A stretch of DNA of 64,000 bases, from assembly GCF_009765965.1 (NCBI RefSeq), contig NZ_LMUL01000002.1, forward strand, positions 1 through 64,000, in the 5' to 3' direction. The position numbers were made by a program, and so were the translations under genes. How positions within the stretch are numbered: position 1 is the stretch's first letter; each line of letters begins with the position of its first letter. The stretch is from Caulobacter sp. S45 (GTDB lineage: Bacteria; Pseudomonadota; Alphaproteobacteria; Caulobacterales; Caulobacteraceae). The notes under the pieces were generated by a model. It was not told the origin of the DNA, ran no database searches, and saw nothing but the letters and a program-made list of their open reading frames with translations. Of this stretch, positions 51,040 to 58,570 are shown in pieces.

Positions 51040-52464
51040 TTACTCGCTCTTCGGATCGTTGGGATGCAGAGTCGGGGTCATGCCGGCGCCGCCGCCGTCT
51101 TCGTGCGCCTGGGTCGCCATCCGGGCGCCTTCCATGGCCACGACATCGGACAGGTTCGAGCGGCGCGCCTTCAAATTGGCCACGGTTTGCGCGGGCTCAG
51201 GCGGCGGGGGCGAGGGCGCTTCGTCTTCGTCGGCCGCGGCGCCGCGCGCCCCGCCCGAGAGGCCCCGAACGCCCGCGGCGACGAGGGACTGGACGGGCGC
51301 ACGCCGGATCGAGGCGATCGTTTCGGCCGGACTGACAGGTGCTGGCCCGCCGCCGGGGGTGTCGCCCCCGCCCGAGCCGCCTCCGCCGCCGCCGCCGCCT
51401 CCACCGCCGTCGCCGTCGCCACCGCCGCCGCCACCGACGCTGGGACCGCCGCCGCCGCCGGGCGGCGCGGAGCCGGACCTTTCGCTGCCGGCGCCCGCCG
51501 CCGCATTGGCGGCGCTGACCTTGGAGGCGCCCTCGGAGCCCTGGGCGACGCCGCGCGCGACGACGGCCCCGGCCATGCGGCCGGCCAGCGCCATGCCGCC
51601 GACCCCGGCGGCCAGGGCGGCCGCCCCCGCGATGGTCGAGCCGCCGCTGAGCTGGGGGCCGCCGCTGATCAGGGCGCCGGCGATGCCGGGAATCTTCAGG
51701 GCCAGCATGAGCATGACCACGCTGGCCAGCAGCAGGCCGCACTCTTCGGGCACGGTCGGTTGAGCGGAGACGGTGTAGCTGGTGAAGACGCTCTCGCCGA
51801 TGGAGACTACCAGGGCCAGGGCCATCAGCTTGATGCCGACCGAGACCACGTAGCCGATGGCGCGTTCAGACATGAAGGCCGTCTGGGCGAGGATCCCGAA
51901 CGGCACCGTCACGAAGGCGATCAAGGTGACGATGTGGAATTCGATGATCGTGACCGCCAGTTCGACGCCCAGGATGATGAAGGCGATGATGATGCCGATC
52001 GCGGCCACGGCGGCGACCAGGATGACGTCGAAGTGGTTGAAGAAGCCGAGGCCGTAGCCCTGCTGCGAGAGCTGCCCGATGTACTGGACGAGGGCGAAGG
52101 CGTCCTTGAACCCGTCGCCGACGATCTTGGACGGCGAGGTCATGAAGTCGGAGATCGAGAGCGAGCCGGAGCCGGCCTTCAGGCCGAGCGCGGTGAACCC
52201 CTCGACAACGGTCACCGACAGGCTGTGCCAACTGCTGATCAGCCAGGCGAAGAAGCCGACCAACAGGATCTTGCGGATGAAGGCCGCCGTGACGTTCTGG
52301 GTCTCGTCGATGGCCCAGAGCAGGGCGGTGATCGCCACACTGATCACCACCAGGACGCCGAACACCGAACCCACGTCGCCTGAGATCAGGCCAAACCCCG
52401 AGTCGACCTGGGTGCGGAACGTGTTGAGAAAGTCGTCGAGCGCCGCAGAGTCAGCGGTGGCCAT
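51040..52464 (-). CDS. trbL: Conjugal transfer protein TrbL (VirB6-like)
   Basis: Polytopic inner-membrane protein, 474 residues. Six or more hydrophobic helices lie in the first 300 residues (VFGVLVVISVAITALLWAI, ILLVGFFAWLISSW, VILVAAVAAIGIIIAFIILG and others). After a Gly/Ala-rich helix region the C-terminus is a low-complexity Gly tract (long runs of G with S, D, P at about 330-370), coded by CCG/CCA repeats on the plus strand. The C-terminal tail is cytoplasmic or periplasmic and variable in the family. Confidence 0.92.
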   Translation of the reverse strand: MATADSAALDDFLNTFRTQVDSGFGLISGDVGSVFGVLVVISVAITALLWAIDETQNVTAAFIRKILLVGFFAWLISSWHSLSVTVVEGFTALGLKAGSGSLSISDFMTSPSKIVGDGFKDAFALVQYIGQLSQQGYGLGFFNHFDVILVAAVAAIGIIIAFIILGVELAVTIIEFHIVTLIAFVTVPFGILAQTAFMSERAIGYVVSVGIKLMALALVVSIGESVFTSYTVSAQPTVPEECGLLLASVVMLMLALKIPGIAGALISGGPQLSGGSTIAGAAALAAGVGGMALAGRMAGAVVARGVAQGSEGASKVSAANAAAGAGSERSGSAPPGGGGGPSVGGGGGGDGDGGGGGGGGGGGSGGGDTPGGGPAPVSPAETIASIRRAPVQSLVAAGVRGLSGGARGAAADEDEAPSPPPPEPAQTVANLKARRSNLSDVVAMEGARMATQAHEDGGGAGMTPTLHPNDPKSE

Positions 52465-52488
52465 GTCGATGCCTCCCCCTCGCGCCCA

Positions 52489-52752
52489 TCAGAGCTGGCC
52501 CGGGTTCTTCAAGCGGCTGGCCGGCGGCTGGTAGGGCAGGGCCCTTTGCGATTCCGCCTCGCCCGCCGCCTTTAGCGCGGCGAGGCAGTCCGACGCGCTG
52601 GCGCCGCCGGGGTTGGACGAACAGTCCGCCACCTCGGCCTGGCGGGCGTCGGCGTTGGCCCGGTAGTAGGCCACGTCGTGGGACGGGTGTGGCTGGCCGC
52701 AGGCGGACAGCAAGCCCACAGCGGCGCCAAGCATGAGGATCAGCCGCCGCAT
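52489..52752 (-). CDS. trbK: Entry-exclusion-type lipoprotein TrbK
   Basis: 87 residues. MRRLILMLGAAVGLLSAC is a lipoprotein signal with the lipobox LSAC, so Cys18 is lipidated. TrbK lipoproteins of this position block entry of a second related plasmid. The mature part is short and hydrophilic. The last 21 residues repeat the C-terminus of TrbJ (ESxRALxYxxPASRLxNxGxL). It starts on the base where trbJ ends. A larger overlapping frame is a shadow. Confidence 0.82.
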   Translation of the reverse strand: MRRLILMLGAAVGLLSACGQPHPSHDVAYYRANADARQAEVADCSSNPGGASASDCLAALKAAGEAESQRALPYQPPASRLKNPGQL

Positions 52753-53468
52753 CACAGGTGCCCAGCGTTGGTGATGCGGCTCGCCGGCGCGGTGTAGGTC
52801 AGCGCCCGCGTGGATTCCGCCTGGGCGGCGGCGGTCTGAGCCTGCTGCTCCGCCTGAGCGGTCTGGGCCGCCCGCGCCGTGGTCATCAACAGGTTCTGCA
52901 ACTGGGTCAGCTGCGTGGAGACCGTGGCCAGGAGCTGGTTGGTCGCCTGCACCGCCGCGGTCTGGCCGCCGGCGGCCTGGGACAACGTCACGGCCGAGCT
53001 CACCGCCGAGGAGGTCGTGGCCTGGCCCGCCACCACCTGGTTCTGCATGGCCATGGCGTCCTGCAGGGTCTGGCGGGTGCGCGCCTGCCAGTCGGCCAGG
53101 GCCGCGTTGATCTGGGTCGCGCTCTGCCCGGTCATCGATGTCGGGTAGGCGGTGTTGAACCCCGACGCGAGGTTGGCGGTCTGGTAGCCCAGCCCCTGCG
53201 CCTGCTGCATGATTTGCAGGGCCTGATTGCGGATCTGCAGGAAGGGGCCGGTGACGTCGCCCGGGATCGAGGCGAGCATCGACTCGGCCTGGGTGATCTG
53301 GGTCTCCATCTGCGAGATCTGTTTCAGGCTGTTGGAGACCTGAGACAGCATCTGGCCGTAGGTGGCGGGATCGTAAACCGTCAGCTGCGCGTGGGCGTTC
53401 GGCGCGGCGATCAGGGCGAGGGTCAGGGACAGGGCCGTCAGACGACGGACATGGGTCAGGCGGGTCAT
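52752..53468 (-). CDS. trbJ: Conjugal transfer protein TrbJ (VirB5-like)
   Basis: Minor pilus component, 238 residues with a signal peptide (MTRLTHVRRLTALSLTLALI, cleavage after AHA). The mature protein starts QLTVYDPATYGQMLSQVSNS, typical of TrbJ, and is otherwise Gln/Ala-rich helix forming a coiled coil (ISQMETQITQAESML, TVSTQLTQLQNLL). The C-terminus TRALTYTAPASRITNAGHL has a near copy in TrbK. The gene overlaps the 99-residue gene before it by 4 bp. Confidence 0.92.
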   Translation of the reverse strand: MTRLTHVRRLTALSLTLALIAAPNAHAQLTVYDPATYGQMLSQVSNSLKQISQMETQITQAESMLASIPGDVTGPFLQIRNQALQIMQQAQGLGYQTANLASGFNTAYPTSMTGQSATQINAALADWQARTRQTLQDAMAMQNQVVAGQATTSSAVSSAVTLSQAAGGQTAAVQATNQLLATVSTQLTQLQNLLMTTARAAQTAQAEQQAQTAAAQAESTRALTYTAPASRITNAGHL

Positions 53469-53764
53469 GCCTTTGGCTCCGGTTCAAATGAGGGGGGCGG
53501 CCACAGACCCATGCCTTCGAGGCGGACGAACTGTGGCTCAGTGATGAACCGGGCGCAGGCGACGGCGCAGCCCAGAAACAGGCCCGAGGCTAACCCTGCG
53601 GGCCGGTGTGCGGCAACGCCTATCGCCACCGTCCCCGCCGCCAGCGAGGCCGCCGCGACCAGCGTGATCCGCCGCCGACGCGGCGTGCGCGTCAGCGCGG
53701 GCGGCAACCTGGCGAGGCGGCCGAGCCTCCGGGCGTCCTGGCTGGAGAGCGCGGCCGGCCTCAT
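53465..53764 (-). CDS. Small membrane protein between trbE and trbJ
   Basis: 99 residues with a basic N-terminus (RRLGRLARLPPALTRTPRRR) and two hydrophobic segments (LVAAASLAAGTVAIGVAAH, about 35-53; GLASGLFLGCAVACARFI, about 57-74). It overlaps trbE and trbJ by 4 bp each, so it is an integral operon member. No family name is known to me; in other trb operons a small gene is sometimes found here. Confidence 0.75.
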   Translation of the reverse strand: MRPAALSSQDARRLGRLARLPPALTRTPRRRRITLVAAASLAAGTVAIGVAAHRPAGLASGLFLGCAVACARFITEPQFVRLEGMGLWPPPSFEPEPKA

Positions 53765-56202
53765 CCGCCCTCCAGAAAGGCGGCCACCTCCGGCAGGCCT
53801 TTGGCGGCAAAGAACCGTGCGGCGAACCCCCCGTCGTGGGGCTCAAGGACGCGGTCGATCATCTGCTGGTCGCCGGGCGAGCTGCTGGCGACGGCGGCCA
53901 GGGCGACCGGACCCAGGCCCAGTTCGAACAGGCGGTTCCCGGCCGTCGACTGGTAGTAGTATTCCCGCTTGGGCGCGGCCTGGCTGATGATGCGGATCTG
54001 CTGGGCATTCAGTCCGAACCCTTCATAGAAGCGCGCCACCTGCGGGGTCTGGGCGTCCGGATTGGGCAGGAAAATGCGAGTCGGGCAGCTCTCGATCAGG
54101 GCCGGCGCGATCGACGACTGCGCCACATCCGCCAGGCTCTGGGTGGCGAACACTACGGCCACATTGAGCTTGCGCAGGGTCTTCAGCCACTCGCGGATCT
54201 TGCCCGCGAACGCGCCCTGGTCGAGGAATAGCCAAGCCTCGTCGAGCACCAGGAGGGTCGGGCGGCCGTCGAACCGACCCTCTAGGGCGCGGAAGATGTA
54301 GGTCAGCACCGGGACGACCGCGGAGCGGTTGGCCATCAGGTCGGCCATTTCGAACGCCTGCCAGGACGCCGCCGACAGGGTGTCCTCCTGGGCGTCGAGC
54401 AGGACGCCGTGCGGTCCGCTCAGCGTATAGGGCTGCAGAGCCGCCTTGACGGCGTGGTCCTGGATAGTCGCCGCCAGCATGGTCAGGGTCCGCTGGGTCC
54501 GCGGCGCGGCGGCCAGGTTGTTCAGCGCCGTCCAGACCTCCTCCTTGACCGCCGGGGTGACGGGCGCACCCTGGGCTGCGACCAGGTCCTGCACCCATTC
54601 CTGAGCCCAGGTGCGGCTCTCGCGCTGGTCCACGTCGGCCAGCGGCTGGAAGGCGAGATCGCCGCCGGGTCCGAGATCGAAGAAGGCGCCGCCGGCCAGC
54701 AGCGTGGCCGCGCGGGAACTCGCCCCCTTGTCGAAGATGACGACCTGGGCCTCGGGATAGCGGCGCCATTGCAGGGCCAAGGTGTTGAGCAGCACCGACT
54801 TCCCCGAGCCCGTGGGTCCAACGATCATGGTGTGGCCGACGTCGCCCTGGTGCAGGTCCAGCCGGAAGGGCGTGGTGCCGGCGGTCCGCGCGTGCATCAG
54901 GGGCGGTTGGTCGCCCGGATGGCCGCGCTTGGGCAGCTCCTCGGAGAGGTGGCCGTTGCGCCGAGGGCCCGGCCACACCGCGCTCATCGGCAGCATGTCG
55001 CAAAGGTTCAAGGTGCTGACCAGCGGTCGGCGCAGGTCGGCATAGGCCTGGCCGGGCAGGGACCCGAGCCAAGAATCCACGGCGTTGACGTCCTCCACCT
55101 TGGTGACGAAGCCGACCCGATGGATGGCGGCCTCGACCTCGCGCACCTTGGCCGCCAGGCGGTCAGGATCGGGGTCGGTCAAGGTCACCGTCGGGGTGAA
55201 ATAGCCCATCGAGGCCGCGTCGCCACCGAGGATGGCGAGGGCCGCATCGGCGTCCTCGGTTCGCGCGATGGCGTCGGAATCCTCAAGCACGGTCGGCTCG
55301 CGGGTGACGGCCTCCTTGATCAGGGCCATCACGCCCTTGCGCTTGGCGAACCAGCGCTTGCGGATGGTGTTGAGGGTGGCCCGCGCATCCTCCTTGTCGA
55401 GGGGCAGATAGCGGCAGACCCAGCGATAGCCCACGCCTAGCGTGTTGAGCCGATCGAGGATCCCAGGCGAGGACGCCGACGGATAGGCCCGGATCGACAG
55501 GGTGCGCATGTAGTGGCTGCCGAGCCGCGGGTAGAGGCCGCCCTGGAAGTCGTCGTCGGTCAGGAAGGCGTCGAGATACGCCGGCGTGTCGGGCGTCTTG
55601 ACCCAGTGGCGCTTGGTCGAGATGCAGGCATGCAGATAGGTCAGGGTCTCGTCGTCGCTGAGCGGCGCGACCTCGGGCATGACGCCCGCGAGGATGTCGG
55701 CGAGCTGGCGCACCGTGGCGCGAAAGTCGTTGAGCGCGGCCCGGTAGAGGGCGTCGGCGCCGCGCCCGTTTGGCAAATTCTCCACCACCAGGCTCTCGGC
55801 GCGGCCGATGGAATCCTCGGGCGGCAGATAGGTCAGGGTTAGGAAGAACCGGCTCTCGAAGTGCCGCTCCTCCGATTCAAAGGCGGCGCGGCGTTCTTCG
55901 TCGACCAGCGCCGAGACCGGATCGGGGAAGCGGCCGTCGGGGTAGTGCTGCGATGGCTCGCGAACAGCCTCGACATGGAGGCACCAACGCGATCCAAGGC
56001 GCCGCAAGGCGTTGTTCATCTGGGCCCGCGCGGCCACCAATTGGCTGTCGGTGGCGCTGGCGAGGTCGGGTCCACGGAAGCGCAGCGAGGTCTGGAAGCT
56101 GCCGTCCTTGTTGAGCACCACGCCCGGCGCGATCAGGGCCACCCATGGCAGATGGTCGAACAGCCGGGTGGCCTTCGGCCGGTACTCGCGCAAGTACAGC
56201 AT
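53761..56202 (-). CDS. trbE: Conjugal transfer ATPase TrbE (VirB4-like)
   Basis: The large ATPase that powers pilus assembly and transfer, 813 residues from ATG 56202 (MLYLREYRPKATRLFDHLPW). The N-terminal half has the CagE/TrbE domain (ESRFFLTLTYLPPEDS). The ATPase half has Walker A GPTGSGKSVLL and Walker B LLVLDEAWLFLDQGAF, then VVFATQSLADVAQSSIAPAL and ESCPTRIFLPNPDA. All motifs are intact. Upstream in-frame codons to 56598 are rejected because trbD and trbC occupy them in another frame. Confidence 0.95.
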   Translation of the reverse strand: MLYLREYRPKATRLFDHLPWVALIAPGVVLNKDGSFQTSLRFRGPDLASATDSQLVAARAQMNNALRRLGSRWCLHVEAVREPSQHYPDGRFPDPVSALVDEERRAAFESEERHFESRFFLTLTYLPPEDSIGRAESLVVENLPNGRGADALYRAALNDFRATVRQLADILAGVMPEVAPLSDDETLTYLHACISTKRHWVKTPDTPAYLDAFLTDDDFQGGLYPRLGSHYMRTLSIRAYPSASSPGILDRLNTLGVGYRWVCRYLPLDKEDARATLNTIRKRWFAKRKGVMALIKEAVTREPTVLEDSDAIARTEDADAALAILGGDAASMGYFTPTVTLTDPDPDRLAAKVREVEAAIHRVGFVTKVEDVNAVDSWLGSLPGQAYADLRRPLVSTLNLCDMLPMSAVWPGPRRNGHLSEELPKRGHPGDQPPLMHARTAGTTPFRLDLHQGDVGHTMIVGPTGSGKSVLLNTLALQWRRYPEAQVVIFDKGASSRAATLLAGGAFFDLGPGGDLAFQPLADVDQRESRTWAQEWVQDLVAAQGAPVTPAVKEEVWTALNNLAAAPRTQRTLTMLAATIQDHAVKAALQPYTLSGPHGVLLDAQEDTLSAASWQAFEMADLMANRSAVVPVLTYIFRALEGRFDGRPTLLVLDEAWLFLDQGAFAGKIREWLKTLRKLNVAVVFATQSLADVAQSSIAPALIESCPTRIFLPNPDAQTPQVARFYEGFGLNAQQIRIISQAAPKREYYYQSTAGNRLFELGLGPVALAAVASSSPGDQQMIDRVLEPHDGGFAARFFAAKGLPEVAAFLEGG

Positions 56203-56465
56203 CAGGCGTCCAGATACGGCTTCTGGCGCAGATGACGGCGCAGGTGATCGAAGAAGTAGGGATCGGTCTTGGTCAGCCAGAAGGCGACCGTATGAACCGC
56301 CAGGCCGAGGGGAATGCCGAGCCACGGCACCTGCAGGCCCAGCGTGATCACTGCGGCCATGGTGCCGTTCAGGATCGCCACCATGCGCGGCACGCCGGCG
56401 ATGGTGATCGGCTCGGAGAGCGCGTTGTGGAAGGCGATCTCCAGGCCCTCGATGCGCCCGGACAT
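56202..56465 (-). CDS. trbD: Conjugal transfer protein TrbD (VirB3-like)
   Basis: An 87-residue inner-membrane protein. MSGRIEGLEIAFHNALSEPI is the family N-terminus, with two hydrophobic helices (MVAILNGTMAAVITLGLQVP and LGIPLGLAVHTVAFWLT) and a basic, aromatic C-terminus (PYFFDHLRRHLRQKPYLDA). It shares one base with trbC before it and with trbE after it. Confidence 0.92.
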   Translation of the reverse strand: MSGRIEGLEIAFHNALSEPITIAGVPRMVAILNGTMAAVITLGLQVPWLGIPLGLAVHTVAFWLTKTDPYFFDHLRRHLRQKPYLDA

Positions 56466-56782
56466 CAGAACACCGCCCCGCCGGTGACGCTGAAGAAGCT
56501 GGTGAGGAAGGTGGTGGCGGTGAAGGCGATGGCCAGGCCGAAGACGATGCCGAGGCCCTTGCGCAGGGCGGAGCCGCCCTCGGCAAAAGCGAAGCCAAGC
56601 CCTGTGATGGCGATAGCGATCACGCCGATGGCCTTGGCGACAGGGCCGGTGATCGAGTCCGCCACGCTCTGCAGCGGCGCCTCCCACGGCATGGCCGTGC
56701 TGCTGGTGGTGGCGTAAGCGGGTTCGGCCAGGGCTAGGGCAAGCAGACCCCCAAGCAACAGCCATGGCAAAGCCTTGCGCAT
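56465..56782 (-). CDS. trbC: Conjugative pilin TrbC (VirB2-like)
   Basis: The major pilus subunit, 105 residues. A long signal sequence (MRKALPWLLLGGLLALALAE, cut near PAYA) is followed by two hydrophobic helices of the mature pilin (AKAIGVIAIAITGLGFAFAE and GLGIVFGLAIAFTATTFLTS) around a short basic loop (LRKG). It should be matured by TraF at 23548. First gene of the mating-pair operon; a dyad lies 146-163 bp upstream. Confidence 0.92.
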   Translation of the reverse strand: MRKALPWLLLGGLLALALAEPAYATTSSTAMPWEAPLQSVADSITGPVAKAIGVIAIAITGLGFAFAEGGSALRKGLGIVFGLAIAFTATTFLTSFFSVTGGAVF

Positions 56783-56927
56783 ACAAGCACTCCCTCGTCT
56801 TCGCGAGGCCTGTGCAAATCACCTAGCCAGCGCGGCGCAATCGTGTGAGGCGCGCCGACCGTATGGCTAAGGTCGAACCTAGGACGGTGCGTTGAGATTA
56901 CTTTTGCGCGACATGGCGTTTTCTTCG

Positions 56928-56945
56928 ACCCGCAAGGTTACGGGT
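56928..56945. promoter_or_regulatory. Lux-box-like dyad upstream of trbC (copy E)
   Basis: ACCCGCAAGGTTACGGGT has 8-bp arms with one mismatch. It is the only such dyad in the 162-bp gap before trbC and touches the luxR stop codon. No T-run follows. Confidence 0.55.
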
Positions 56946-57682
56946 CAGAACAGGCCCAGTACGACGGCGCGCGCGACCGCCTGAATTCGGGTCCGAACAC
57001 CGAGCGCTTCGCAGGCGTGGCCGATGTGCTCGTCGACCGTGCGGGCCGAGATTCCAAGGATGTGGCCGATGTCGGCGGAACTCTTGCCCTGGCGGGCCCA
57101 GTAGAGGCACTCCAACTGGCGCGGCCTCAGCTCCACCCCGCCACTCCTGGCGGCCTTGAGGCGACGCAGGAGCTTGGCCCCTGCGGCATGGAAGGCCGAC
57201 GCCAGCGCGCCAGCCGCAGTCCGGGCGTCGATCCCCAGCTCGGCGGCGTCGCTCACCATCAGGACGGCCCGCACCCCGCCCTCGGGCAAATGGACCGGCC
57301 AGACGTAGCAGTCCGTGTGACCGTAAGAGCCGAAGCGCGCGAGGAACAGCTGGTCTTCAGCCACCTCGTGGCGCGGCGCAAGCTCGGAGAGAAAGGCCGG
57401 CTCCGCCGACCCCAGCATGTGCCGCATCCGAGGATCGACCCCAGCGAGCCGCTCGCGATCGTAGACGTCGACCCAAGCGGCATCGGGTTGACCGAACAGC
57501 ACGTTCAGGGTCCGGTTCTTTGGGATTACAGACGCCTCGACGACCGAAAAGTAAGTAAACCCCATGTCATTCACGGTCGGCTTGAAGACGTCCGTCAATT
57601 CCTGAAAGGTTTGCGCTTCTGGCGCCGCGCGCAAAGTGTCAAAGACACGCTTCGCCAGCCCTCTTTGCGCTTCATAGGTCAA
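56945..57682 (-). CDS. LuxR-family autoinducer-binding regulator (TraR-like position)
   Basis: 245 residues. The N-terminal domain keeps the AHL-pocket pattern of LuxR proteins: Trp70, Tyr74, Asp83 and Pro84 in WVDVYDRERLAGVDPRMRHM, with the right spacing for W57/Y61/D70/P71. The Trp85 position is probably Phe/Leu. The C-terminal HTH is at about 182-243: LRPRQLECLYWARQGKSSAD, then IGHILGISARTVDEHIGHAC. No AHL synthase gene is visible in the window, so the ligand may be made elsewhere. It lies directly before the trbC operon on the same strand and probably controls it. Confidence 0.9.
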   Translation of the reverse strand: MTYEAQRGLAKRVFDTLRAAPEAQTFQELTDVFKPTVNDMGFTYFSVVEASVIPKNRTLNVLFGQPDAAWVDVYDRERLAGVDPRMRHMLGSAEPAFLSELAPRHEVAEDQLFLARFGSYGHTDCYVWPVHLPEGGVRAVLMVSDAAELGIDARTAAGALASAFHAAGAKLLRRLKAARSGGVELRPRQLECLYWARQGKSSADIGHILGISARTVDEHIGHACEALGVRTRIQAVARAVVLGLF

Positions 57683-57783
57683 CGTGCGTCTCGCTCCCTG
57701 ACCCCTTAGAGAGCCGCTTTCTTACGTCGAGTATGAGTCGAGAATTCCGCGCGCAGTAGTTGTATGCAACGCCGTAAGCTCCA

Positions 57784-57801
57784 CACCGTAGGACTACGGG
57801 T
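57784..57801. promoter_or_regulatory. Lux-box-like dyad upstream of luxR (copy F)
   Basis: CACCGTAGGACTACGGGT includes the perfect hairpin CCGTAG-GA-CTACGG (57786-57799). It is centred about 110 bp before the luxR start, in the gap to the restriction gene, fitting autoregulation. Confidence 0.5.
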
Positions 57802-57844
57802 CTCTCCGGGTGCGGACCATCCCCGGCCTAACCGGAGCTGTGAA

Positions 57845-58570
57845 TTAGGTGTCTTCGCCCTCGGCCTCGGTCGCCACCGAGGCCGACCCGCCGAGCGCTT
57901 GGTAGCGGCGTTCGGCCAGCCACTGGAGCCGCTTGGACTGGGTCAGAAGCACGCGCCGCAAGCCGCCCTGCACTTTCCGCTCCGCGATCACTTGGGCGAG
58001 GCGGGAGATGATCAGCGCGCGGCGGGCGATGCGGAAGTCGGGGTGCGAGCGCAGCTCGTGAACCCGTTCGGAGACGATGCGACGGCGAAAGGATGGCGGG
58101 GCTTCCACCGCCAGCTTGCCCGGAGGCGGGTCCTTCTCGTTCAAGATCGCCTTGAACTGCGAGCGTTGGACCGCCTCCTCGGTGATCAGGCGCTCGAGCG
58201 CGTCGAGATGGTGTCGGGCGTCCAAGTCGTTTCGGTTGGAGGCCTCGAACTGCGGCAGCGGCCAGACCTCGATCTCGAACACTTCGAAGGGGTCGAGCAC
58301 GGACATGGCCACCGCGTCGGTCCGCTGATTGGTCAGGTGTCGGCGAATGCGTGTGCGCAGGCGCTCGTTGGTCTGGCCGACATAGATCGGCTCGCCGTCG
58401 TAGTCGAAGAAGGCGTAAACGCCCCACCGGTAGTTGCCGACCAGGTGGGTTTCTCCCGATGGATCCTGGAACGGAGAGTCGAGGAAGGTCGTGAGATTGG
58501 ACCGCAGGTCCTCGGTCTCGAACGGCGGAAAATTGACGGAGTCCGGGTTGCGGCTGAAGAGGTCGCTCAC
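57845..58570 (-). CDS. GIY-YIG type II restriction endonuclease
   Basis: 241 residues from GTG 58570, which overlaps the methyltransferase stop by 4 bp. GIY-YIG core: WGVYAFFDYDGEPIYVGQTN (residues 49-68), then RLRTRIRRHL with the catalytic-type Arg, and LERLITEEAVQRSQFKAILN with Glu and Asn. A helical C-terminal domain may bind DNA. GIY-YIG type II enzymes such as Eco29kI are the closest known model. Linkage to a C5 methyltransferase makes the restriction function likely. The recognition sequence cannot be read out. Confidence 0.8.
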   Translation of the reverse strand: MSDLFSRNPDSVNFPPFETEDLRSNLTTFLDSPFQDPSGETHLVGNYRWGVYAFFDYDGEPIYVGQTNERLRTRIRRHLTNQRTDAVAMSVLDPFEVFEIEVWPLPQFEASNRNDLDARHHLDALERLITEEAVQRSQFKAILNEKDPPPGKLAVEAPPSFRRRIVSERVHELRSHPDFRIARRALIISRLAQVIAERKVQGGLRRVLLTQSKRLQWLAERRYQALGGSASVATEAEGEDT

